From positions 1 to 64,000 of the forward strand of contig JAKCPI010005032.1 of the NCBI GenBank assembly GCA_023213315.1: a stretch of DNA of 64,000 nucleotides, written 5' to 3'. This document shows, piece by piece, positions 1-11,412 of the stretch. Both the position numbers and the translations under genes were made by a program. Origin of the DNA: Euborellia annulipes. Its lineage: Eukaryota; Arthropoda; Insecta; Dermaptera; Anisolabididae. The notes below the pieces were generated by a model. The model was not told the DNA's origin, made no database searches, and worked only from the letters and a program-made list of their open reading frames with translations. Positions within the stretch are counted from its first letter, which is position 1, and every line of letters begins with the position of its first letter.

Positions 1-246
1 GCATAATACCTTTTAGCGCCCCCCCCAATCGAAAACCATATAATATTATATGTAAAATATACAAAATTATTATGGAGGCGGTATAAGTCGCCGAAAGCAA
101 AATCTCCCCTAAAGCAAACTCGCCAAAAATCCGGAAAGTTCCAAAATAAAATATTTTAAAATCTGGTGTGACTGTCCCACCAGATTTTTTGTGTCGACAT
201 ACGTACATATATAGTTTCCGTCTATATATTAGAAGATGAAATGGAA

Positions 247-545
247 TTTATAAGCAGGGCTCGGGCCCTCGGGCTTGGGTCTAAAGGCTAGAGTGCTGCC
301 CTTCTAAACCAAGAGGTCAGGGGTTCGGATCCCAGGCAGTCCGATGATTTTTATTTAAGCCATTTGGATTCCAAATGGCTTAATTAAGAATGCCTGAACC
401 CCAATAGATATATATATATATTTAATAACGTTTATCGTAAAAGTCTTATATGGCTTAAGTTGCCGAAGCGACTGTGTGCATGTGTGTGGAGTGTGGAGTG
501 AGAATGAGGAAAAAGTGTGAGTGTTTTTTTTTATTTCAAAAAAAA
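247..545 (+). repeat. tRNA-derived SINE, family A, copy 1
   Basis: The head looks like a tRNA gene: an A-box-like stretch near 277-300 and a clear B box, GGGTTCGGATCCC (321-333). After it comes a palindrome built on GCCATTTGG/CCAAATGGC (358-379), then a body with TTGCCGAAGCGACTGTGTG and a GT-rich tail ending in T and A runs. The same order of parts is seen on the minus strand at 13950-14210, which defines the family. It sits inside a family G copy. The anticodon position reads TCT, as in tRNA-Arg, but this is tentative. Confidence 0.8.
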
Positions 546-599
546 AAAATTCTAATAAAACCTCAAATTATGCATTTAAAAAGGCCAAAATATGCATCA

Positions 600-1095
600 A
601 AAAATATTCTGTGTGTGTGTGTGTTCAATTTTAAGCATGAAGGAATTGAGCTAGGAAGATGAAATTTTATATTTAAGTTAGGCGCCGTCCTTGGGCGTGA
701 AAATAAGCTTTTAAACAAAATCGGCCAAAAACTACTAGTACTTTACTGATGTTAATTTTTCAGTTTTTCTCAAAATTCGCTTCAACGATTTTGATTAAAA
801 TTCAAAAATCAATTATTTTTTAGATGCTCTTTCAAATGTATATTCTCGTTTTGCTTTTGAAATCTTATGAAGACCACTTTACTCTTGTACTTCATAGAAA
901 AGATAGAAGCCAGGATATCAAAATATAAATAGATATTTTCCCATACTTATAAATTTCATTACATCTTCTAATATATCGACGGAAACTATATATTCGTATG
1001 TCGACACAAAAAATATGGTGTGACAAGCACAGTACAGTACCTTTGGTAAGGGAAAGTTGTCTGCTGTGCGACAGTCACACCAAGATTTTTTAAAA
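600..1095 (-). repeat. Family G interspersed repeat, minus-strand copy
   Basis: This copy shares ordered blocks with the fullest copy at 38901-39592: TACTAGTACTTTACTGATG, the AAAATCGTTGGAGC block, the block read in plus copies as TACAAGAGTAAAGTGGTCTT, and GTGTCGACATA beside a hairpin that starts TCTGGTGTGAC. No coding frame is kept between copies. The class is unknown; see the family entry at 38901. Confidence 0.7.
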
Positions 1096-1379
1096 TATTT
1101 TATTTTGGAACTTTTCGGATTTTCCGCCATTTTTTTTCGGCGAGATTTTTTTCGTCGACTTTGTTTTCGGCGAAAAAATTTTCGGGGAGTTTTTTCTTTT
1201 TGGCGATTTTTTTTCGACGAGATTTTGCTTCCGGCTAGAAAATTTTCGATTCGTTTTTTTTCAGCGGGTTTTTTCGTCGACTTTTTTTCGGCATAAATTA
1301 TTATATTACACTGGCACTACATTTAAAATATATTTTCCTGAAATCAATTATAATGAAAATAAAAATTATCCAGGCAATT

Positions 1380-1454
1380 TTTTGTTTTTCGGACCATTTA
1401 GCGCCCCTTTGTGATGGCGCCCGGGGCATCATGACCCCCCTTGCCCCCCCCCTG
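1380..1454. mobile_element. Possible hAT-type terminus
   Basis: A GC-rich stretch with GGCGCCCGGGGC and C runs ends in CCCCCCTG. This is the look of several hAT ends in the window. A related GCGCCCCCCC tract lies at 16-27. No partner end or target-site duplication was found, so it is only a likely remnant. Confidence 0.25.
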
Positions 1455-1562
1455 TATGGGAAAATATTTATATTTTGTTACCATGGCAACCATTTCTCCT
1501 ATCCTTCCTATGAAGTATAAGAGTAAAGTGGTCTTTGAATTTAAGCTATATTCTTTAAAATT
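1455..1562 (+). repeat. Family G fragment
   Basis: Contains the GTTACCATGGCAACCATTT block and the TATAAGAGTAAAGTGGTCTT block of family G. It stops where the GC-rich family B repeat begins. Confidence 0.7.
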
Positions 1563-1564
1563 TG

Positions 1565-1795
1565 CTAGCCCAGGGGCTCATATCTTGAGGGGACGTTGAT
1601 GGAGACCACGAGCTACCCTAGCTGGGATTGGTAGTACTTCTGGTCTTTGCCTGCTCTTCTATATTTTCAACAGGCGTCAGATCATGCGACGGGCCGGCCT
1701 GTTCTATTCTTTTCGGGCCGCAAAAACCGAGATGACAAATCCATCCGACTCCGCACCGCGGGAATAACCAGGCGAAAAAAGAAAGAAAGAAGATT
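1565..1795 (+). repeat. Family B GC-rich interspersed repeat, copy 1
   Basis: Shares an ordered set of blocks with 44520-44770 in the same orientation: GACCACGAGCT, AACAGGCGTCAGA, GGCCGGCCTGTTCTAT, CGCAAAAAC and a GCGGGAATAA block. GC content is far above the surroundings. No terminal inverted repeats, RNA polymerase III boxes or open frame common to both copies were seen. It could be a SINE body or the end of a larger element. Confidence 0.6.
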
Positions 1796-2156
1796 ATTTA
1801 AAATTTGTAGGAAGATGATATCGCTCGGATCTACTAAATTTCTGCCTCCCCCTCTCCCCGCGCAAAAAACTTTGGCTACATCTCTGATCGGATTATTAAA
1901 TGAAAATGCATAAAACTCAAAAAGGAAATAATGTTATCTTACGGTATTTCTAAAAATTACAAATTTTCTCTATTCTTCATAATCGAGAAAGTAAAAATAA
2001 AATTTCGGAAATGAGACACAAAAGGAATAGTAGACTATGTATTTTTAGGATTAAAAATGTTTAATTAATAATAACAGTAATTTTTGAGATAGAATTAACA
2101 AAATTTTTAAAAGCTTATTAGTAAAAGTCTACTTCATTTTTACTTTTTTACTTTTA
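1796..2156. other. AT-rich spacer, nothing recognised
   Basis: AT-rich DNA between family B and a Harbinger-like MITE. I see no exon, RNA gene or repeat that occurs elsewhere in the window. Confidence 0.5.
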
Positions 2157-2800
2157 AGGCTCTAACAGACAGAACGCGAAATTCGCGTCGCTCAGGCTAC
2201 GCGCGTATTTCGCGGCGAAAGGCGTTTTTGCTAAGCCACACAGGAAGCATAATCTGGGCGTACGATCCGGTATTGTGTATATGTTTCAACAACCTTTATT
2301 TAATGAATTTATAAATATTTTATAAATAAAGTGTATATTACGAAAGGAAATAGAATATCATTGGAAAATTAGATTTTTTAAAATCTTATTTTATTAATGA
2401 TAACTTTGATTAAATATTTTTCGAGGCTTGTAAATTAGAGATAAGATAATACTATTCAATTACCTCGATTCGGACTTTTACTAATCATAGATTGGCTGCC
2501 AGAGAAAAAACATATTTTATTTTGCTTTATTGAGTTAGAGGCGAAAAAACAAGTGTTTTAACTCTATAAGTTTTTTATTTCATTACTCATCTTGATGATA
2601 GTTCGCCTGTTCGCGCGAAGGAGTTGTAAATTTGTACAACTCGAAAAAGCTGTCGCGCGAAAGAGAGGCGTTTACGCCGCGTAAGTTCGCCCCCTGTGGG
2701 GCAGGGATGATACAGTCTTGCCTTATACAACATTTCGCGGCCTTTCGCGGCGTTGAAAAAACGCCAAGCACGCCGAATTTCGCGCTGTCTGTTAGAGCCT
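2157..2800. mobile_element. PIF/Harbinger-like MITE (644 bp)
   Basis: The ends are inverted copies of each other: AGGCTCTAACAGACAG is identical at both ends and is followed, after a 2-bp offset, by CGCGAAATTCG. The trinucleotide TTA flanks both sides (2154-2156 and 2801-2803). A 3-bp TTA duplication is typical of PIF/Harbinger elements, and CG-rich subterminal parts are common in them. The interior is AT-rich with no transposase-like frame, so it is non-autonomous. Confidence 0.75.
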
Positions 2801-3177
2801 TTATTCTCTAAAAAATAAAATGAGTCACAATTGTTATTATTATTATTATTATTCCTAAGATGACTTTGACCCCTAAAAAACGAAGAGCTGTTATTATGAA
2901 AGTGTTTTCGACATTGGATTCATCTGCCATTTGGGCTCCAGCCAAAATCCTCCAGTCGATTACATCGACATTTAATTATCCAACAAAACGAAATCGAAAT
3001 CTAATGTGAAATGGGCAATTTTAAAAATATATATAGCTGAATTAAATTTTAAAATCAATTCAATTCATTGAAGTGTATGAACCCACCTATTGAGATTGTC
3101 GTTTATTTTTTTAACTAAACCAGCTGTAACCTCTATATTAATTAACTTTATTTTCTTAATTTAATTAAATTTTATAC
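2801..3177. other. AT-rich spacer with short ATT microsatellite
   Basis: Holds a short (ATT)n run at about 2832-2853. Otherwise there is no recognised feature. Confidence 0.5.
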
Positions 3178-3523
3178 AAGGAGGTTTGGACCAATGGAAC
3201 ACCAATCACAAGTTGAGAAATTTCAGCGAAAATTTTATTTTGCCATCTTCAGTCATTTAGGCTACATGACGTAAATTGAAAGATATTTTTTTACAAAATG
3301 TATCATATAAAAATAAATTAATTTTACATATTTTTACTTACAATTTATTTATTTTTATATGTATACATTTTGTAAAAAATTAACTTTTAATTTACGTCAT
3401 GTAGCCTAAACGACTGAAGATGGCAAAATAAAATTTTCGCCGAATATTCTCAACTTGGAATTGGTGTTTCATTGTGGACCAATGAAACACCAATTCCAAG
3501 TTGAGAGTCCAAACCTCCTTGGC
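3178..3523. mobile_element. Palindromic MITE
   Basis: The ends are inverted copies of CAAGGAGGTTTGGAC. Inside, long arms pair around a centre near 3330; they carry GCTACATGACGTAAATT and the block GCGAAAATTTTATTTTGCC. The right end has an extra copy of the arm tip, so AACACCAATTCCAAGTTGAG and its reverse complement sit side by side at 3448-3507. The left flank ends in TA but the right flank does not, so the transposon class is open. Confidence 0.6.
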
Positions 3524-5339
3524 TGCATCCTCCCAACCCCAATATTACAATATCTACAGCCACGAACTCACGCACTAAATTTTAACAATAACATGAAGTG
3601 ATGATAAGTTTAGTTTAATTTTCAATCATAATACTTTTAATTGCTTTAGAGATAATAAAAAAAAAAAAACAAGAACAATCAGTGTAAAAAAAAAAAAAAA
3701 AATTAATAAAATAAAAACTTTATCTATGATCTACTCCTTAACACTTTAATTTCACAAGATTGTGTGATATGTGCAATTAAATGTCCATTTGAATCTAATT
3801 TGAATTCGAGGTACGTGACTTGGGAGTTAGTGACTCGTGACAGAATGTAAGGCGTCTATATATATACTTATAAGAAAAGATTTTTCTTTGGCACCAAAAG
3901 ACCTCCTGAAAAGACAGTCAAGGGTTGAAGGGTTGAAGGGGTGGAGAGTTTGTAAGTTGGCGACAACGACGACGACTCTTCCAAACAAGCAAGAGAAAAC
4001 TAGGAGGCGGGAGAGAGGGGTGTCTACAAGTATAACTTTGCATATAATTCCAGAAACTTGAATAAATTACATACGCATAGAGAGAGGGAATGATATCATT
4101 AGTCGACCCCCCTGGGACTTGGACCACTCTTAAGAGGCGGAAGACACGTCTCAAGACACCACTCGCCATTAGAAATATAGAGCCGAGTCTCAAGACTGAA
4201 ACTAGAACAACAGCTATTTTTCGATTTATTTATGAGCTGGGCATTTCATCTTGAAACTTGATAGCGAAGTGAGCTGTTTGTGGTCTTTGGTTTAAACCAA
4301 AACAAGTTCCATTCTTATTAGAGGTTATGAATCGGAACCTCGTTAGCTGAAATTATTAGACGGAAATCGTTTTAAGTCTAAAACAGCAATATCATTATCA
4401 GTGAGAGACTATCGATTGAAGGCGAACTTCCCCATTTGTAGAAAATAATAAAAAATCTATTTAACGTTCATTTGTCTGACATTTAAGTGTTTTTTTAATA
4501 ACAAGAAAATGAACTGCTACCTTAATGAAATTTATGCAATCTTTTTTTTTTGACACACTCATAAATATGTAAAACATGAAAACAGTGAAATTCATCAATA
4601 ATTTGTTTATTAATCTACCCTCTCTGAAGGTTTCTAATGAAAAATTTAAAAAGAAGTCCAATTAAATTTCAAATTGATTTTGATTACAAAAGTTTTTGAG
4701 AAAATAGAAATATTGAAAAGATATCACTAGTCGACAAAAATGAACTTTTTTTCTTTCACAAGAATGAAGATATGAAATTCTAGAAGTATTTTTCACCCTG
4801 AATTCAGATATGTAGTTAGAATTTTTCCATCAGGCACAGTTTTAGAGATATAGAGCAAAATAGATTTTAGTAGAAAAAGTGCTCTAAAACGACTTTTATT
4901 TAGAATGTTCAAATTATTTTTAACGCCGCACTCCGTCAAATTATGCAGATAGTTAGAATACATATAAATTTTAAGTTTCATCCCAATCGGAGGTCATTTA
5001 GACAAACGGCTTAAAGTTTAGAAAAAGCGAAATTTTCAAGATTTTTTTTTGCTTTGGTCACCCCTAATACAATTTTAGATATCCCTGAATGCAAAACACA
5101 TATATGTACGATATTCTATAGTTCTTTGGCTTTCTAAAAAACATTCATTCGTAAAAATCTGTTAATTATTAACGAAATTATTAATAAAAACGTGAGCAAA
5201 GAAAAAACACAAGTACACTCACTGGACGAAAAAATGGACCTAAAGCACCATAATGTGAATTTTCAGCTATAGTTTTTTCTTTATTTTTTATTTTATTTGA
5301 CACAGCTGACTTTTCGGTTACATGTTTGAACAGAAACGC
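3524..5339. other. Long AT-rich stretch, no gene recognised
   Basis: Contains A runs at 3657-3705 and a GC-richer patch at 3800-4200 with no convincing exon. At 4700-5060 there is a stretch of the AT-rich, low-complexity kind typical of old repeats (AGTTTCATCCCAATCGGAGG near 4974). The short frames show no known domain. Confidence 0.4.
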
Positions 5340-5580
5340 CAGCTGTGCAAATAAAAAAGCAAACGTTTGGGGTCATAGGACCCCCAGCAGGAACGAAGTT
5401 CCTCACGCCTTTTCTTCAACTTAGAATATATTTAAATAATATTCATATTACATTATTGTAATATGAATATTATTTAAATAGACGGAAAGCCCGCCTTCGG
5501 CCAGGGAGCTGCGCCCGCTGAATTACGTTACATTTTCTCCCAATTCACCCTGCGTAAACCGCGTTAAAGAACTTCGTTCC
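5340..5580 (-). repeat. Family F GC-richer repeat, copy 1, with AT palindrome
   Basis: In reverse complement this matches 34757-35055: it starts GGAACGAAGTTCTTTAACGC and ends GAGGAACTTCGTTCCTG then CGTTTGCTTTTT. GGAACGAAGTTC and GAACTTCGTTCC form inverted ends. The middle holds a near-perfect AT palindrome (5430-5479: 23-bp arms, 4-nt loop) next to a GC-rich stretch (5481-5520) that resembles the hairpin cluster at 45026-45113. Confidence 0.6.
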
Positions 5581-6892
5581 AATATGCACAGAAAGACTTA
5601 TAAAAATTCTATCAATACCAGATATATAATAAAATATCAATAAAAATTAGATCTACGGATTATGAGATATTTCATAATGTATGATTAATGCCAAAATTTT
5701 ATATTCTATAATTTTAGTTTCTATGCGTTACTTCTTTTTATGCAATTTTTAACTAAATACAAGGATGAAATTTTATTAGCGGGGATGAGGAGTCGTTCTT
5801 ATTTCGGTGAATTAAAATAATAATTAATTAAAATAAAATATTTTATATTTCTTAAATTATTCTATCTGTCAAAGAGATAAAATTTCTTAATTAAAGAGAT
5901 GATATGAGAGGTTATGTAACTAAAAGCGTTTTAAGTGATGGCAAATAGCTAAATATAGATATGTCATAGTAAAGGATATCATCTCCACTTTAGGAAAAGC
6001 TCATCTGAAATCAAACAATCCCCAAACATGAGCTCACAGCTGAGTCAACATTAGTAGACATGTCAGTTCAAGTCAATAGCGAGGATAGCTGAAAATGGGG
6101 AGGGAAACGAGAATCGTTGGTCCCTTGAAAGAAGCCATGATATTCTACTACTTTGTCAACCCCTCTTGTGTGAATATAAAACCAATTTTTTTGTTAGTTA
6201 ATTTATGAGAAGAAAACTATAAAAATAATTAACATCAATTGTTCTAACATTAAAGGGAATGGATTGTAGTTCCTTTTAAATCTTTGATGGATATTATTGC
6301 TGATTTAGTTGGAACAAATTATTTACATTTGATTGAATTATAGCTACCATTATTAATAGGACCTAAACCTAATGATATACAGTAGGCCTATAATGAAAAT
6401 CAAGGAACACTTAACTAAATTCGATTCCACAGTTGGAGAATATGTAATAGAAAATAAATTTAATTTAGAAAAAAAATTTAATTTTCCTTTTAAGAATTGT
6501 TTAATAATGGTTTTTAGAATATATTCAATACATATTTTCATTTAAAAATATTATTAAAATGTTGGAAGTAAAATAAGTTGCTTTTAACTTAGGTAAATTT
6601 CATTTATTCGCTCAATCATCAGTCCTTTGATAGTAATTATTTTACATATCAAAGGGAAAGCCCTGTAAAACAAACTTTAACTTTTTTTTTTAACATAAAC
6701 AACATTTTTGTCAGCCAAAAGTTAGATCGTATTAGGGATATATTTTATTCTAAAGTAGAAAGTTCAAATTTGTCAACAATTTAGAATTATTAATTTTCAA
6801 AATTTTTCAACACAGACAAGAAATTGTTTTTGAATTTATTAACTTTATCAGATTCTATTGTAATTACAATATTTAAAAAAATATATATATAT
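5581..6892. other. AT-rich stretch, nothing recognised
   Basis: No repeat shared with the rest of the window and no exon-like frame. The sequence is AT-rich with scattered A and T runs. Confidence 0.4.
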
Positions 6893-6922
6893 AAATCTGG
6901 TGTGACTGGTCGCACAATATAA
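6893..6922 (+). repeat. Family G 5' fragment
   Basis: Carries AAATCTGGTGTGACTGGTCG, the start of family G, and is cut off by the head of SINE D. Confidence 0.6.
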
Positions 6923-7243
6923 TATGAGCTCTCACTCTGTAATGGAATAAATGAGCCGAAATTAGATGAGCACCCTGTTCAAATCCTGGGCGTATGGGAT
7001 TTTTTCATTAATAAAAATATTTGTTTAATGTAAACAAATACTTAAGCAGACACTGAATTGGAATATTGGATCTAACTACAATGGCTTCCAGGTAACTCTA
7101 CGAGAAGAGGGAGTTGATGTGACATCCAACCCTGTGGATGGGACGTAAAGTAGGTTCCCTCCCAATGATGCATTCTTCGAAAGGAGCAGGCTACACGCCG
7201 GTGCTGTGGGAGTCCCTCCTCAAACTAGGACATCTTTCCTAGC

Positions 7244-7936
7244 CAGGGCCGTCTTAAGAAATTCGGCGCCCGTGGGCTACTAGAAATAACGCGCCCCTCT
7301 TCCTAAGAAAATACACAGAATGGCAAATGGGAGCGGGGTGTCCGGAAAAGTTATACAAAAGTGTCAGAACTAGAAAAAATCTATTTATTACTTTTATACT
7401 AAACAAAAATAAAATTTAATTAAATCAAAAAACATTTAAGAAGAAAAACATACCTTAATCTAAACAAATGTAACTTAAATATTTATTTTCCGAGCTTTTT
7501 CTCTGGCAAACTGATCAAGAATATCACTAGTATTTAAATTATCAAAGAAATCTCTCTCAATGGATAAAATACTTAAATCATTGAGTTTGCTCTGTCCCAA
7601 AGAAGATCGTAAGTAATTTTTTATTCTTTTGATTTCTGAAAATGATCTTTCGCCACTGCAGTTTGTTTACCGTTTCATTATGATCCGCCACTGATTGTAA
7701 TATCGTTTGTCAGCACATTTGGAAGAAATAAAAATCAGTTAAATATTTTAAGAAAGTGTTTTAATTTAAAAATAAGTGAAAACTAATAAAATGAAAAATG
7801 AATTTTTATAAAACTAATAAATAAATGACTAATAACTAAATAACTAATAAGAACAAAAAATAGAGATATTCCCGCCCCCAAAAGGCTTGCGCCCTGGGGC
7901 TATAGCCCATTTAGCCCTGTGGTTAGGGCCCCCCTG
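7244..7936. mobile_element. hAT transposon, internally deleted (693 bp)
   Basis: Flanked by the perfect 8-bp duplication TTCCTAGC (7236-7243 and 7937-7944), the hallmark of hAT insertion. The ends start CAGGGCCGTCTTAA and, inverted, CAGGGGGGCCCTAA. The minus strand keeps the last 62 codons of a hAT transposase (see 7475-7663). It sits inside SINE D, so it is younger than that copy. Confidence 0.9.
7475..7663 (-). pseudogene. hAT transposase, C-terminal remnant
   Basis: The minus strand reads 62 codons plus a stop, beginning NCSGERSFSEIKRIKNYLRS and ending QFAREKARKINI. This is the end of the hAT dimerisation domain: the Cys-Ser-Gly-Glu-Arg-Ser-Phe-Ser stretch, the 'KNYLRS' block and the 'LSILSIE' block are all family marks (animal hAT and ZMYM-like proteins). 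The RNase H-like catalytic core and the BED-type zinc finger are missing. A stop lies two codons upstream of the first recognisable residue, so the element lost its 5' coding part by internal deletion. The remaining frame has no stop, which points to fairly recent deletion. It cannot make an active enzyme. Confidence 0.85.
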
Positions 7937-8408
7937 TTCCTAGCATAGAAGTTGGATAAAAGGAACCGAATGGAACCAGAAAAAAAAAGAATTAGTTCAT
8001 TAGCTAGAAACGAATGCAGGAGTTAGAGATAGGAAATAATGTAACTACACGGAGTCCCTGTAGATGGCTACGGCTGGTTGAGTTTGAGGTGTGTATCTTC
8101 GTGCACGAAACCACCTCGTATAAACGGGGATCCCGACAGGAATTTCAAATTATAATAAAATATAATATAAAATTAAAATTGTATTAATTATAATTATTTA
8201 TTTTAAGGTCGATGATTTGTTGCATAAAATGAACAACATCAAGTATAGCTACCAGGCCTCTAGCCAAGAGGAGGGAGATTATAGGGTATGGGGGTGTTGG
8301 AGCGGAGAGGGCCCTACTCCGAAAAAAATATGATATGTTTGCTGGTTTTTTGGTATTCACACGTTTTCACTAATTTCGAGGATAGTGGCCCCTCAAAGAT
8401 ATAAAGTA

Positions 8409-8619
8409 CAGTGACGGCGCTACATGGGGCTCGAGCCCCCCCCCCCCCCGACAATGGTAACTGCCCCCCTGGATGCCCCAATTTTTTTTGCTTATATATT
8501 TTTATGTATATATTTTTGCTAATACTGCCTATATGTATATTGTCCGCCCCCCCACTGTTGGTAAGTTTGCCCCACTCCTGCCCCCCCCCCCCACTGAGAA
8601 AAAGCTGGCGCCGTCACTG
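8409..8619. mobile_element. hAT MITE (211 bp)
   Basis: The inverted ends are CAGTGACGGCGC and its complement. Near-perfect 8-bp duplications flank it (ATAAAGTA at 8401-8408, ATCAAGTA at 8620-8627; one mismatch). The inside has long C runs and no frame of interest. Confidence 0.85.
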
Positions 8620-8627
8620 ATCAAGTA

Positions 8628-10079
8628 GAGGGTTATTATTATTTAATAAATAATATTATCCCTATCGCTTCCTCTATTGCTTGATAAATAAATAATATTT
8701 ATTTTAATAAATTAATTATATCAGATTAATATTTTAAATAAAATAATTATATCTTAATTAATTAAAATAATACATAATTGATTTTATCAATTTTAATAAC
8801 AAAATTTTTTTTCGGTTTTGAATTAATAATTTCCATAAATCTAATAGAATTCAAAGACCATAAATAAAATGTTATTGTCATTTTTTTTTTAATTTCAGTA
8901 TCTTTTAATTATTTTATCAATAAAAATTATTGTTAAAAAAAAAATAATAAATTGATGATATTTTGAACGAATCTGATTGGATTTCTCTCTTTCCATAAAA
9001 TGAATATATATAAAGCAACGGTAGTGGCTGAATCCATTTAGATTTGATTAATTACATCTGTAACGTGTTGAATTATAAATGGAGCTCTCTCCCATCTCCT
9101 TTTAGAGAACGAATGTTAAAAAAGAGGCTGGGGATGTGGATTCAAGCTTTGATAAACCCGGATATGTCTCTAAGATTCTTCAAACCTTTTCTAATGGTCA
9201 AAGAAGAAATTTCATTTCATTTTGAGGTAGAAGACCTGTCCTATATTATCTGTTTGCATAATTCAAAGTTATACGTTCCTGGAAATTTAATTAACTAATT
9301 TATTTCTTTTTAATACTTTATATAATTATACTATTACCTACTTTTAATTAAAATTTAATTATTTTCTTTCTAGATTCTTTTAGGGATTTTTTTTTATAAT
9401 TCTAAAAAAGTTTTTTCCTCAGTTGAAACACATTAAATGATAATTTATAGATAGTTTTAATAATAAAAACGAGGTACTACAGAGTTTTATGCAATATTGA
9501 TAATCAGATATTTTAAGAGTAATTATTTTTATTCATTTTACTTACTCTTATTTCATGATCCGAAAAAGCTCAATTATCTTCACTGATATTTGGTCTTTTG
9601 TGTGATAGGGGATTCTTCTTATAGAAAGAAGATAAAACGAAAAATAAATAGAGCTACTACTCAAGGAAACTCGAAACCATGATATATATACTACGTATAT
9701 AGAAATGGAACTTTATTTAAAAAAAAGGTTCGAACCCTCTCAAGAATGAGAAAAATATTTTTTTATAAGTATTTTATTAAAAATAAAAGTAATAATAATA
9801 GTTTGAAATATTTATTTAACTGGTTTGAATTTAAACAATACTTTCTCTCTCTATATATTTTATATATAGGTTAAGAGAAAGTGAAAGTATTTCTTATGGC
9901 GCGCAAAGCTTACATCTATGCCACCCTATTAGTTTAAAAGTGAAAAAGTAACCTTTCTTAAAAAAAAAAATTAGTTAAGATAATGATTATTCAATTTTAA
10001 AAGTAAGTAGATGATAAAAAACATTTTAAAATCCATAAAAAATCTTAAGAAAAAAATTTTCTTTGGACTTTTCATTTAG
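8628..10079. other. AT-rich stretch with one G-type terminal hairpin
   Basis: Mostly AT-rich without a recognised gene. A frame at 9044-9298 (84 codons) has no domain I know. At 9838-9893 lies the hairpin AATACTTTCTCTC ... TTAAGAGAAAGTGAAAGTA, the same end module that closes family G copies. Confidence 0.4.
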
Positions 10080-10560
10080 CTTTCGTTAACCTAAAGACAA
10101 CAGAGACGCTTGACGAAATCGAACTGATGAAAACTCGACAAGCTTAATGGAATCAATGAATAGAAAATAGGCCAAGGAACGAGGAGAAGGACGAAAGAGG
10201 AACAATGTGTTCCTCTTTTTGGAAGTGAGGAGAGGAGGGGGAAGAGAATGTTTGGTAAAAGCGAAGAAATTGCTAAGGCAATGAATTCAGAAAAGAAGAT
10301 CGTTTAAAAGTCGCTCAGTCTCTTCTGTTTCCTTCTCTTCCTCTCTCTCTTCTTTTGCTTTTGTTGAATCAAGTAAAAAAAAGAGTGCTGCAGTGGCTTC
10401 TTACAGGAATCACCTTCGATTGATGCGAAGAAAAAAGACGCCATTTTCCACTTGCGAAATAATTGAAAGAAAATCTTAAAACAAGGCGCGAAAACCGAGT
10501 AATCGCTACTCCCTTCTATTCAAGGGGAAAGTGGAATGCAAACATAATCTGGGAAAAAAG
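10080..10560 (+). other. GC-richer unique island, possible coding remnant
   Basis: This stretch has a more even base composition than its flanks and does not recur in the window. One plus-strand frame stays open from about 10277 to a TAA near 10477; it lacks an early ATG, is rich in Ser in its first half, and ends in a basic stretch. An acceptor-like TTCTTACAG precedes a second short frame. No domain is recognised. It may be an exon, an untranslated region or chance. Confidence 0.15.
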
Positions 10561-10914
10561 TTTGGCTTAAAAAAAAAAAGGATAAAAGTTGTTTTAAGAA
10601 TTTTAAAAGAATAAATTCTCTTTAAATAAAGAAGAAAAAAAAAAACAATTTGGAACTTTTCTAAAATTCGATAAGTTCAATAAGGTTTTTATTTATTATC
10701 AATTGTAATGAACTCACAAGAAATTTGGAAATAATTATCTAGTACTTGTCATTGGCCATTGTTTTTTTTAGACTCTACTTACATTAAGACTCAAGCAGCG
10801 CAGTTCAGTTTCTGTGACACATTTTTGGAGGAGAATCACGAATTCAGACATAAGGAACAGAGCAGAATATTTTTGTCCTATACTAGAGACATTGTGATAG
10901 TGTCACTTCAGATC

Positions 10915-11412
10915 AGTGGCGTCATTACAGCTTTTTCTTTGGGGGGGGGGGGGGGAGCAAACATTTTTAAAGTGAAACTTTATTTTGATCGACACAAATT
11001 TTTTCGTTTCTCTATCAGCATGTCGCGTTAGAAGCCGTGACGTCAAAGGCCGTGACGCTACAAGTTATGACGTCACAAGCATGACGACAAAAATATTAAA
11101 GTTGAAATTTAATATATATGATGAATTTAAAAAAATAATTGTGAGATTTAATTATTGAATTTTTAAATTGATAAAATATAATTTTTAAAATAATTTAAAA
11201 TGATTCAAATACTAAATAAATATTTTTCCCAGTTTTTAACATGCTTCTATTGATTTCCTATTATCATTCCCATTTTTCAATTATTAAGTTAAGATTAAAA
11301 ACGCGATTTTAATACCCTTAATTGAATAATTTTCTGAAAATTTTCAGTTAAACGCCTAAGATCCGAAAAAAAGTTTCACTTGCATCGTGGTTTCATAAAA
11401 CCACACAATTTT
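10915..11412 (+). repeat. Family E repeat, copy 1
   Basis: Matches 59085-59510 over most of its length in the same orientation, from ACATTTTTAAAGTG to GTTTCATAAAACCACACAA. Near the start are spaced copies of the motif GTGACGTCA or close variants. The extreme left, CAGTGGCGTCATTACAGC followed by a G run, looks like a hAT end but has no visible partner. No coding frame is shared. Confidence 0.65.

Larger units (their letters stand above)
1..1310. repeat. Imperfect long inverted repeat with nested inserts
   Basis: The left arm (about 105-246) matches the reverse complement of about 935-1135. Both carry the start of family G (TCTGGTGTGAC, GTGTCGACATA) next to a shared outer stretch that includes GGAA-CTTTTCGGATTT on the right. 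The centre holds a SINE and more of family G. The right flank (1100-1290) is a run of T-rich units ending in TTTTCGGCG or TTTTCGACGA. No coding frame is convincing; the short frames here are shadows of the repeats. Confidence 0.5.
6923..8150 (+). repeat. Long tRNA-derived SINE, family D, copy 1 (split by hAT)
   Basis: The head carries a B box, GTTCAAATCCTGG (6977-6989). The body matches 41404-41935 in reverse: TTTAATGTAAACAAAT, CGAAAGGAGCAGGCTACACG, CCGGTGCTGTG, and, after the hAT insert, GGAACCGAATGG, TAGAAACGA, GGTTGAGTTTGAGGTGTG and TAAACGGGGATCC. Without the 7244-7944 insert and its duplication the element is about 530 bp, long for a SINE. Both copies keep head and body in the same order. 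No coding frame is shared. Confidence 0.8.

Noticed and set aside
247..345. Functional tRNA gene
   Set aside because: A and B boxes are present, but the acceptor and anticodon stems do not pair; the SINE body follows directly.
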